A stretch of 39,766 nt of DNA from a virus, in IMG/VR virus record IMGVR_UViG_3300010370_000080, positions 1-39,766 of that record, one strand, 5' to 3'. The position numbers and the translations under genes were made by a program. This document shows positions 33,003 to 39,766 of this stretch, piece after piece; within the stretch, counting starts at the first letter, position 1; every line of letters begins with the position of its first letter. A model generated the notes under the pieces. That model saw only the letters and a program-made list of their open reading frames with translations. It did not search any database and was not told where the DNA came from.

Positions 33003-35213
33003 TTAGTTGCTCGCGCTTTCTAATGATAATGCCGTGATTGATTGTCCATTCGTCAATTTTATTCTAACATAAATCTCATTAGTTGTGGTGCTGGAACTTG
33101 AGATTGTTCCGAATGTACACGTTTTGCTATGATTCGTCACAAAAGTGTTTAAAGTTACCGTACCACCTAAAGCACAACCATTGCTTCCATTACCAGGAGA
33201 ATTTATACCAGGAATTCCTGAACCAGCATACGAACGAGACATGTCCAACCAGCCATTCAAAGATGATGTATTATCTATATCGCTTCCAGGAAGAGCTACC
33301 CACATGCCAGATATTGTGCCTGTAAATTTAATATTAAATTTTGACACAGAACTTCTTACGAATTTAAATGTGAAATATTGGGCACCAGAGCGTCCAGAAC
33401 TCAAATTTGGACCAACAGGAAGATGACCAACAGAATAATTTGTTTGATCGTGTTTCAAAATTCCACCAACGATTGTTGCATCATAATCATATAGTGTACT
33501 ATTTTGACTATCGAAAACAGAAGCACTATTCGTAAAAGATGGAGTATCGCTATTACCAAAATTTATAACTCTGCTTGCCAAATTTGAACCAACACCTATA
33601 GTAGAACCAAAAGTTATTGATGTTTCTTCCATTAAACTGGATGTTCCCGTCTTCCTTAAAACAACATTAGCTAGAGCACTGGTAAATGAATGGGAACCTA
33701 TGCTGTAACTATTATCAACTCTGACAGTCGGTCCCGAAGAACTAAAACCAAATCCAGATGTTATATTTGCTTGAGTGTTAACTGTAGCAGAACCAGAAGA
33801 TACGAACAAATCTCTAGACAATGGTAAAGGAATGGATGCATCTGTGTAAGTTTTGCTTAATGGTGTAGAAAAACTACCAGCGGCGACACCTGTAAAAAAT
33901 GTATCAGATACAGGAAACATATCACCACTGAGCTTATTCACATCAACTGATAAATTGAATGTTGTATTGTTACTATAATGTGGAATAGTGCTGGAGTATG
34001 TTAATACTTCGACTGCTGGTGTTATAGTTGCATTAGAAAATGTTGGTGTTCCTGGAGCACTGGAGTCATAGTACCAATACGCAACATCCGAATCAGTTGC
34101 CGATGTGTGAGAGAAATAAATTTCATTCCAACCAGGATTGACTATTCCATTCGCTTGGGCATCAAAACTATACCAGAAACCTGGAGCATCTCCTGTTACA
34201 AGAGAATAATCTTTATTATCACTAATTGTAATATCATCATAAGTTCCATTCGCTGTAAACTCAGAAAAAGCTACAGTACCCGCAAGTGATCCATTTTTAT
34301 ATAAGTTTAGGAATCCTTGATTTCCAGGACCTACATCATTAAAATTGTTTGTGTTATAAGATGCATCTCTTCTAACGTTCGTTACAATCGTACCTCCTGG
34401 AACATTTCTTCCACTATTTGTATTATCGCCTTGGGAAAAATCACACATTCTACAAGTGGAAAAATCACTCACAACTAAAGATGTGTTTCCTGGAAAAGCT
34501 GGTGGAGAAGGAGGTATCAAGCGTCCAACAAATTGATTCAATATCGCTATTCCATCAGTAATACTCATTTCAGGATTCAAACCACTTATGTTAAAGTTTC
34601 CTTGTGTATTAAAACCCAACAATAAATCATTTCCTTGAACAGTATTGGCAAATTCAAAAGCTAAATTTGCAATATCTATCGCAACATTTACGACTTCTGA
34701 TACAGATTGAACTGTTGTGGTTAAACTGTCTATAGCATCAACGCTTGTTTCGGCAACAAATAATGCTTCGGATGCGTTATTGGCAACTTGATTAAATTCT
34801 ACTGGTGTTTGACCAGGACTAGCAATCACTAGTCCAGTTCCTGTATTTCCTAAAACTATTCCATCGATATCAACTGAACCAGGACCAACGTATAATGAAT
34901 GCCATCTATATTGTTCACTTCCCAAATAATAAAAATTATCTATTGTTGGTGTGATATTTCCTGTTAAATTTAAATTCGAAGATAAATTTCCTGTTGATTT
35001 AAATTCAACTTTTTTTGTTATGAATTTTGTATTTGCTGCATCATATACAAGAGCATCACCATCTTCCAATATCGAAATGTCAACATCGGTTAATTCCGAT
35101 AAAGATACATTCGGTTTAGGTTTGTATTTTGGATCAGCAATAGACGTTGTTATGTTTTGCTGAACTGTAACTTTTCCTATCGTTCCAGCAGGAGTAATTC
35201 TGGCTCTAACCAT
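33003..35213 (-). CDS. Large virion structural protein of the fibre/baseplate cluster
   Basis: 736 residues. N-terminus VRARITPAGTIGKVTVQQNI and the segment PNVSLSELTDVDISILEDGD followed by ALVYDAANTKFITKKVEF (about 34-71) are a common start of marine phage fibre or baseplate proteins; YYLGSEQYRWHSLYVGPGSV (about 95-114) is another fibre phrase. Residues 150-190 are helical. From about 240 to the end it is beta-rich, with four cysteines: CRMC near 257-260 and two single Cys near the C-terminus. The C-terminal region contains WVALPGSDIDNTSSLNGWLD and IYVRIKLTNGQSITALSLES. It is translated between the 110- and 186-residue proteins. A receptor-exposed role is inferred. Confidence 0.8.
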   Translation of the reverse strand: MVRARITPAGTIGKVTVQQNITTSIADPKYKPKPNVSLSELTDVDISILEDGDALVYDAANTKFITKKVEFKSTGNLSSNLNLTGNITPTIDNFYYLGSEQYRWHSLYVGPGSVDIDGIVLGNTGTGLVIASPGQTPVEFNQVANNASEALFVAETSVDAIDSLTTTVQSVSEVVNVAIDIANLAFEFANTVQGNDLLLGFNTQGNFNISGLNPEMSITDGIAILNQFVGRLIPPSPPAFPGNTSLVVSDFSTCRMCDFSQGDNTNSGRNVPGGTIVTNVRRDASYNTNNFNDVGPGNQGFLNLYKNGSLAGTVAFSEFTANGTYDDITISDNKDYSLVTGDAPGFWYSFDAQANGIVNPGWNEIYFSHTSATDSDVAYWYYDSSAPGTPTFSNATITPAVEVLTYSSTIPHYSNNTTFNLSVDVNKLSGDMFPVSDTFFTGVAAGSFSTPLSKTYTDASIPLPLSRDLFVSSGSATVNTQANITSGFGFSSSGPTVRVDNSYSIGSHSFTSALANVVLRKTGTSSLMEETSITFGSTIGVGSNLASRVINFGNSDTPSFTNSASVFDSQNSTLYDYDATIVGGILKHDQTNYSVGHLPVGPNLSSGRSGAQYFTFKFVRSSVSKFNIKFTGTISGMWVALPGSDIDNTSSLNGWLDMSRSYAGSGIPGINSPGNGSNGCALGGTVTLNTFVTNHSKTCTFGTISSSSTTTNEIYVRIKLTNGQSITALSLESASN

Positions 35214-35219
35214 TTAGCA

Positions 35220-35552
35220 TTACCTTGTAACTGACGGAAGCACAGTCACTATTCCTTCTACAACCCTCGTGACAATATTTGTTGGAGATGTTATTTTCAA
35301 ATCGTAAACATATCTTCCTGGTGAAAGAAGAGATGTGTTTGCGGCAGTCATAGAAAGAGTTATTTCACCATTTGATGTTCCTGTTATGTCACTTTTAATT
35401 ACTGTTGATGATGAAGAATAATAGGATTTTCTCATCTGTGATGATGCGCTATAAGCATATAAATTTATAGCTAATCCATTCACATCTTCAACATTTATTG
35501 TTGTACTAAAAGTAGCACCCTGTTCAATTAGTATTTCTGAAAATGCTGCCAC
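35220..35552 (-). CDS. Small beta-sandwich virion protein
   Basis: 110 residues. Sequence pattern FSEILIEQGATFSTTINVED, SASSQMRKSYYSSS, GEITLSMTAANTSLLSPGRY followed by VYDLKITSP, and VVEGIVTVLPSVTR at the end is a familiar small beta-sandwich in marine phages, resembling the N-terminal domain of siphophage upper baseplate proteins. It probably links fibres to the baseplate. The start is GTG with AGGAG about 7 bases upstream; the gene lies two bases after the S74 fibre gene. No signal or membrane segment. Confidence 0.8.
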   Translation of the reverse strand: MAAFSEILIEQGATFSTTINVEDVNGLAINLYAYSASSQMRKSYYSSSSTVIKSDITGTSNGEITLSMTAANTSLLSPGRYVYDLKITSPTNIVTRVVEGIVTVLPSVTR

Positions 35553-35554
35553 TT

Positions 35555-38500
35555 TTACTCCTTTTTCTTCAATTCATCGATTTCATTCTTCAATTCTTTA
35601 ATAGCAGCAAATGCTAGTGCTACTAATTTGACATAATCAACAGCTAAAGTTCCATCTTCTCTTTCTTTTACAGCCAAAGGAAACACTTGTTGAACATCTT
35701 GAGCGATCACACCAAAATCAGATTTGTTAATAAAATAACCATCTTCCCCACCATTCTCTTCAATATATTCATCTTTCCAATCAAATGTTTTTCCACCAAT
35801 AGCCGAGACTTTTTCTAAAGGAGAAGATATATCTTTAATATTCTCTTTTAATTTTCTATCGGATGAAAATACAGATATTATATCCGCTGTTGCTCTAATT
35901 TGACCAGTTACTCCAGATGCTGTTACACCAATACCTAGAGATTTAAATTGAACATCATTGGTTGTATTTAAATCTTGATTAGAAGACGAAATAGATTGAT
36001 TGGTAATACTTGTTATAAATCCTTGATTGTCAACTTGAACGACTGGAACTTGAGATGCGCTTCCATAAGTTCCTGCTGTAATAGTTGCAGTCGTTATATC
36101 TAATGCAGTTATTGATGTTATATGACCTGTAGAATTAACTGCAATTTGAGGTACTTTTCTAGCTGTTCCGTATGTTCCACCAGTCACACCGCTCGCTGCA
36201 TGAGAAATATTTCCAGTGAATCTATCCAACTGTATAGGAAGAGTATTTGAACTTGCAACTCTATTACCATTGTCGAATATACCTGTAGATGATGTTACAG
36301 GAGGCGCGGTGGCACCACTGTTAATTAATCCAGCAACGAATGTATTACCACCTACACCAAGACCTCCAGTGTTGATACGCACTGCACCTGTAGCAGATGA
36401 AGTTGATGCTGTTCCATTTGTAAATTGTACAGCGCGATCAGTTGTTGCGCCTCGTGTTGTTACTGTTTGTAGAGTATCCGCTTCTGCTGGAAAAGATATA
36501 CTAGTATTAGTTACAGAAGTAATTCTTCCTTTAGCATCAACAATTATTCTTGGATAGTTTGTTCCATTGCCGCCATAACTTCCAGCGACCGCTCCCGAAT
36601 CTGCCATTCTAGCAGTATTCAATGTTCCAGAGCTAATAAAATTAGCATTTGTTGTATCTGTTGTTGCTGATGTGGCTAGACCAGTAACGGAAGAAGAAGG
36701 AATTGCTATAGATTTATTTTCTATAGCCGTTACTCTTCCTTTAGTGTCTACAGTAACAGCGACAGATGTTGCATTACCGCCATAAACACCTGCCACTCCA
36801 GCAGAAACAGTCGCTAATCTATCTGCGCTTAATGTTCCTGAACTAATATTGTCAGCGTTTCTTGTATCTGTTGTTGCAGATCCGGCTAGACCAGTAACCG
36901 AACCGGAAGGAATCGATACTGCTACGTTAACAACATCAGTTATTCTTCCTTTAGCGTCAACAATAATTCTTGGAATTGTTGCTGCGTTACCATAACTTCC
37001 AGCGACCGCACCGGAATCTGACAATCTAGCAAAAGCTAATGTTCCTGAACTAATATTGTCAGCGTTTCTTGTATCTGTTGTTGCTGATCCAGCTAGACCA
37101 GTAACCGAACCGGAAGGAATTGACACCGCAACATTGACAACATCAGTTATTCTTCCTTTAGCGTCAACAATAATTCTTGGAATTGTTGCTGCGTTACCAT
37201 AACTTCCAGCAGTTGCACCAGAAGTTGCTAATCTGTCTACACTTAATGTTCCTGAACTAATATTGTCAGCGTTTCTTGTATCCGTTGTTGCTGATCCAGC
37301 TAGACCAGTAACAGCAGTGTAGGAAATTGCAATATCCGTATTGGTTACACCCGTAATATGCCCTGTGTCATTAGTTACAAATACAGGAACTTTACTTGCT
37401 GATCCATGTGTTCCTGCTGTGCCTGCTGTTGCGTGTATGAATTTGCCTGTTGAAGAATTATAACTCAAAGGAGCATCAGCACTAACACTCTCTCTAGATC
37501 TTTGTGTAGTAAAATAAAGATTGGTGTCTTCCGTTAGATATTTTGTAGTATTGGCTAGTCTAAATTCATTTGCAGATAAACCATTATTTGCTACCCAAGA
37601 ATCAATAGTCTCATTCCAACGAATATAAACATTTGTTAGCGTTCCCCTATTGATTAAAATTCCTGAATCTTGTGATGGTGCTTGATTTTGAGCTAAATTA
37701 GAATTTAATAATATTTCATTATCAGCTAAATTTATTTCTTCCGTATTTACAGTTGTGTATGTACCAGTAACAGTGAGATTTCCCGTAACACTAACGTCAC
37801 TGCTGATAGTCTGTGTTGTGCCCGTACCAGAAACTTTTAAGAAATTACCATCAACATAACTCTTCATGTTGGTATTAGCAGTATCAACATAATTTTTCAT
37901 GTTGGTATTGGCTACGTCAACATAAGACTGCATTCTAGTATTTGCTACATCAACATAACTCTTCATGTTGGTATTAGCAGTATCAACATAATTCTTCATG
38001 TTGGTATTTGCTGTAACAATACTTTCACTTAATGTTTTTGCTCCAGCAGAACTTAATGCAACCGTCTGACTTGTGGAAGTTAATGAGCTACTAATGGAGT
38101 TTGTAGTTAAGATATTGGTATAACTTGTTGATAGATCATTATTGAAAACATCTCTAATTTGCCAAGTGTTTGAAGAAGCTGTCCATCTAATATATGCATT
38201 AGCATTAGAGTTTGTTCCTCCTGAGCCACCATTAACACCACCTTTATCGTTACCTCTAAAAACACCGAAATATGCAGCACCAGTCGTTGTAACAGGAGTT
38301 GTTGTGCTAATAGTTAATGCATCTGTATCATAAAGTATATCACCAGTTAAGACAAAATCTCCTGCAACCGAAAGTTTTCCTTGTACGGCTAAATCAGTCG
38401 AAACAGTTAAAGAACCAGTGATGGTTTGTGTAGGACTTGTTAATTTGACAAAAGACGCATCTGTATAACTTTTCAGACCGGTATTTGCTACGTCAACATA

Positions 38501-39766
38501 AGACTGCATTCTAGTATTGGCTACGTCAACATAGGACTTCATGTTGGTATTAGCAACATCAACATAGGACTTCATGTTAGTATTAGCAGTATCAACATAA
38601 TTCTTCATGTTGGTATTGGCTACGTCAACATAACTCTTCATGTTGGTATTAGCAGTATCAACATAATTCTTCATGTTGGTATTGGCTACGTCAACATAAC
38701 TCTTGAGATTAGTGTTTGCTACGTCAACATAAGACTGCATTCTAGTATTGGCTACGTCAACATAAGACTGCATTCTAGTATTTGCTACATCAACATAACT
38801 CTTCATCTTGGTATTGGCAGTTGTAACTACATTCGACACTACCACTGTAGTTTCGCTCGTACTTCCTTCAGTTGTATCGAGTTGAACTACGCCTGTCAGT
38901 GAAGTTGTTGCTGAACGTATTGTTGTATTTGTTACTGCTGAAACATGTCCTGTATCGTTTACAACAAAAACAGGTACTTCTATACTTGATCCATGAGTGG
39001 CTGCCGTTACTCCTGAAGTTGCATGAGATACTGATAAAGATCCATCTGATATTGAAGATACTATTGGAGAAGACGGAGTAACACTTCTAACAACTCTTAT
39101 TCCAGAATCATGTACTCCTGCTGCTCCATAAATTGCACCCGTGGATACCAAGTTTGAAGACCAAACATTTCCTGTTACACCAACACCTCCAGAAACTCTT
39201 AATGCGCCGCTTGTTACAGATGTTGTTCTCTCATCACTACCCAAATTCAAATTGCCAGTAACAGTAGAATTTCCTTGTACTGTTAAAGAGCCGTTGGCGC
39301 CACCATTAAGAGTATTCGCAGCATAAACAAATACATTACCAGCACTATTAGATGTTCGATCACCGATGGATACAAGAACTGATGTATTAACGGCACCAGC
39401 AGCATCACCTTTAACAGTGAGATTACCAGAGATAAATGCAGATTTCGAAACACCAAGACCACCAGGAGTTACCATGGATCCCGTTGAATTACTTGTCGAT
39501 TCTGTCGTTTCGGTGGATCTAATTGTGCCACCAACTAGAGAATTCGATGCTATAAAATGAGCACCAGTAGTATTAGAAGTAATTCTGGCTGTGTCTGCTA
39601 CTAATGATCCTGATGCTATGAAGTGTGAACCTGTTGTATTCGAAGCAATTCTAGCCGTGTCTGCTACTAATGATCCTGATGCTATAAAATGAGCGCCAGT
39701 AGTATTCGAAGCAATTCTAGCCGTGTCTGCTACTAATGATCCTGATGCTATAAAATGAGCGCCAGT
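35555..39766 (-). CDS. Giant tail fibre with C-terminal peptidase S74 chaperone (5' end beyond window)
   Basis: 1403 residues are visible; the frame stays open to the right edge, so the true start is outside. From N to C: 22-residue repeats (GAHFIASGSLVADTARIASN plus two residues), fibre modules such as GGLGVSKSAFISGNLTVKG, two blocks of 11-residue repeats of the MKSYVDVANTN type, a DNEILLNSN domain, four copies of a 69-residue repeat containing GLAGSATTDTRNADNISSGT, and the C-terminal S74 domain of about 102 residues starting SDRKLKENIKD, with DFGVIAQDVQQVFPLAV and a final coiled coil. In endosialidase-type fibres this domain trimerises the fibre, then cuts itself off before the Ser of SDRxxKE. 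The Ser and Lys are both present. It is the first gene of the cluster in the window. Confidence 0.92.
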   Translation of the reverse strand, partial: TGAHFIASGSLVADTARIASNTTGAHFIASGSLVADTARIASNTTGSHFIASGSLVADTARITSNTTGAHFIASNSLVGGTIRSTETTESTSNSTGSMVTPGGLGVSKSAFISGNLTVKGDAAGAVNTSVLVSIGDRTSNSAGNVFVYAANTLNGGANGSLTVQGNSTVTGNLNLGSDERTTSVTSGALRVSGGVGVTGNVWSSNLVSTGAIYGAAGVHDSGIRVVRSVTPSSPIVSSISDGSLSVSHATSGVTAATHGSSIEVPVFVVNDTGHVSAVTNTTIRSATTSLTGVVQLDTTEGSTSETTVVVSNVVTTANTKMKSYVDVANTRMQSYVDVANTRMQSYVDVANTNLKSYVDVANTNMKNYVDTANTNMKSYVDVANTNMKNYVDTANTNMKSYVDVANTNMKSYVDVANTRMQSYVDVANTGLKSYTDASFVKLTSPTQTITGSLTVSTDLAVQGKLSVAGDFVLTGDILYDTDALTISTTTPVTTTGAAYFGVFRGNDKGGVNGGSGGTNSNANAYIRWTASSNTWQIRDVFNNDLSTSYTNILTTNSISSSLTSTSQTVALSSAGAKTLSESIVTANTNMKNYVDTANTNMKSYVDVANTRMQSYVDVANTNMKNYVDTANTNMKSYVDGNFLKVSGTGTTQTISSDVSVTGNLTVTGTYTTVNTEEINLADNEILLNSNLAQNQAPSQDSGILINRGTLTNVYIRWNETIDSWVANNGLSANEFRLANTTKYLTEDTNLYFTTQRSRESVSADAPLSYNSSTGKFIHATAGTAGTHGSASKVPVFVTNDTGHITGVTNTDIAISYTAVTGLAGSATTDTRNADNISSGTLSVDRLATSGATAGSYGNAATIPRIIVDAKGRITDVVNVAVSIPSGSVTGLAGSATTDTRNADNISSGTLAFARLSDSGAVAGSYGNAATIPRIIVDAKGRITDVVNVAVSIPSGSVTGLAGSATTDTRNADNISSGTLSADRLATVSAGVAGVYGGNATSVAVTVDTKGRVTAIENKSIAIPSSSVTGLATSATTDTTNANFISSGTLNTARMADSGAVAGSYGGNGTNYPRIIVDAKGRITSVTNTSISFPAEADTLQTVTTRGATTDRAVQFTNGTASTSSATGAVRINTGGLGVGGNTFVAGLINSGATAPPVTSSTGIFDNGNRVASSNTLPIQLDRFTGNISHAASGVTGGTYGTARKVPQIAVNSTGHITSITALDITTATITAGTYGSASQVPVVQVDNQGFITSITNQSISSSNQDLNTTNDVQFKSLGIGVTASGVTGQIRATADIISVFSSDRKLKENIKDISSPLEKVSAIGGKTFDWKDEYIEENGGEDGYFINKSDFGVIAQDVQQVFPLAVKEREDGTLAVDYVKLVALAFAAIKELKNEIDELKKKE
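35558..35863 (-). other. Peptidase S74 intramolecular chaperone domain
   Basis: Codes for the last about 102 residues of the giant fibre. Begins with SDRKLKENI (Ser nucleophile and Lys dyad), contains GVIAQDVQQVFP and ends in a Lys/Glu coiled coil. Self-cleavage is expected at about 35863. Confidence 0.88.
36500..37325 (-). repeat. Four tandem copies of a ~207-bp coding repeat
   Basis: Units of about 69 residues, each with SGTL, a GRIT-like turn and VTGLA. The two central units are nearly identical in DNA, showing recent duplication; the outer two have diverged. Confidence 0.8.
37853..38005 (-). repeat. 33-bp tandem coding repeats, short block
   Basis: Four and a half units encoding 11-residue repeats (MKNYVDTANTN and MKSYVDVANTR types), probably a right-handed or hendecad coiled-coil stalk segment. 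Confidence 0.85.
38461..38815 (-). repeat. 33-bp tandem coding repeats, long block
   Basis: About ten and a half units of the same 11-residue repeat as at 37853-38005, including MQSYVDVANTR and LKSYVDVANTN variants. The 11-residue period suggests a hendecad coiled coil of the fibre shaft. Confidence 0.85.
39541..39766 (-). repeat. 66-bp tandem coding repeats running off the window
   Basis: Just over three units of 66 bp (22 residues, GSLVADTARIASN followed by TTGAHFIAS). The rightmost units are nearly identical and the array continues beyond 39766. Confidence 0.88.

Noticed and set aside
37853-39766. CRISPR-like arrays of 33-bp and 66-bp repeats
   Set aside because: Repeats are directly adjacent with no spacers and are translated as regular peptide repeats of a fibre.

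Overview
This window is the late structural block of a T4-like contractile-tailed phage (Caudoviricetes, myovirus morphology). The call rests on the conserved T4 order, read on the minus strand from right to left: neck gp13-gp14-gp15, terminase gp16-gp17, sheath gp18, tube gp19, portal gp20, prohead core gp67/gp68, protease gp21, scaffold gp22, major capsid gp23, then uvsY and uvsW. The sequence is A+T-rich. The tail-fibre style (collagen-like GAT repeats, LamG repeats, glycine-rich adhesin, peptidase S74 ending) and the uvsY/uvsW pair downstream of gp23 resemble marine T4-like phages such as pelagiphages and cyanophages. The host cannot be fixed from this window, and no photosynthesis gene is present. 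All supported genes are on the minus strand. No tRNA, CRISPR array, integrase or insertion sequence was seen, and no gap over 300 bases lacks coding sequence.

Layout by decreasing coordinate. 39766-18776: tail-fibre and adhesin genes, starting with a partial giant S74 fibre and ending with a 1858-residue seven-LamG protein, a collagen-like protein and a glycine-rich adhesin. 18758-16557: a likely tail-fibre chaperone and a GT4 glycosyltransferase-methyltransferase fusion broken by two in-frame stops. 16530-13684: neck proteins. 13687-11226: terminase, with a Dps-like ferritin gene between the two subunits. 11175-8913: sheath and tube, ending in a hairpin terminator. 8862-7198: portal gene with an in-frame amber codon. 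7188-2366: prohead core, protease, scaffold and capsid, ending in a strong terminator. 2274-1538: a small coiled-coil protein and a gp3-like tail protein. 1502-1: uvsY, a DUF2452 protein and uvsW (cut by the window edge), behind a good sigma70-type promoter.

The genes form one virion-building programme. gp22, gp67 and gp68 form the core on the gp20 vertex, gp23 assembles around it, gp21 matures it, gp16/gp17 fill it, and gp13/14/15 join it to the gp18/gp19 tail, while the fibre cluster supplies host recognition. T4-type late promoter boxes (TATAAATA or one-base variants) lie in front of several of these genes. Genes within sub-operons are tightly packed, often with ATGA, GTGA or TAATG overlaps.

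Most notable observations: the amber codon inside gp20, the paired stops inside the glycosyltransferase, the Dps-like gene translationally coupled to the terminase, a TTGAAA-17-TATAAT promoter specific to uvsY, a perfect 14-bp inverted repeat inside a coiled-coil gene, and C-terminal GGTF and N-terminal MANT modules shared among fibre proteins.
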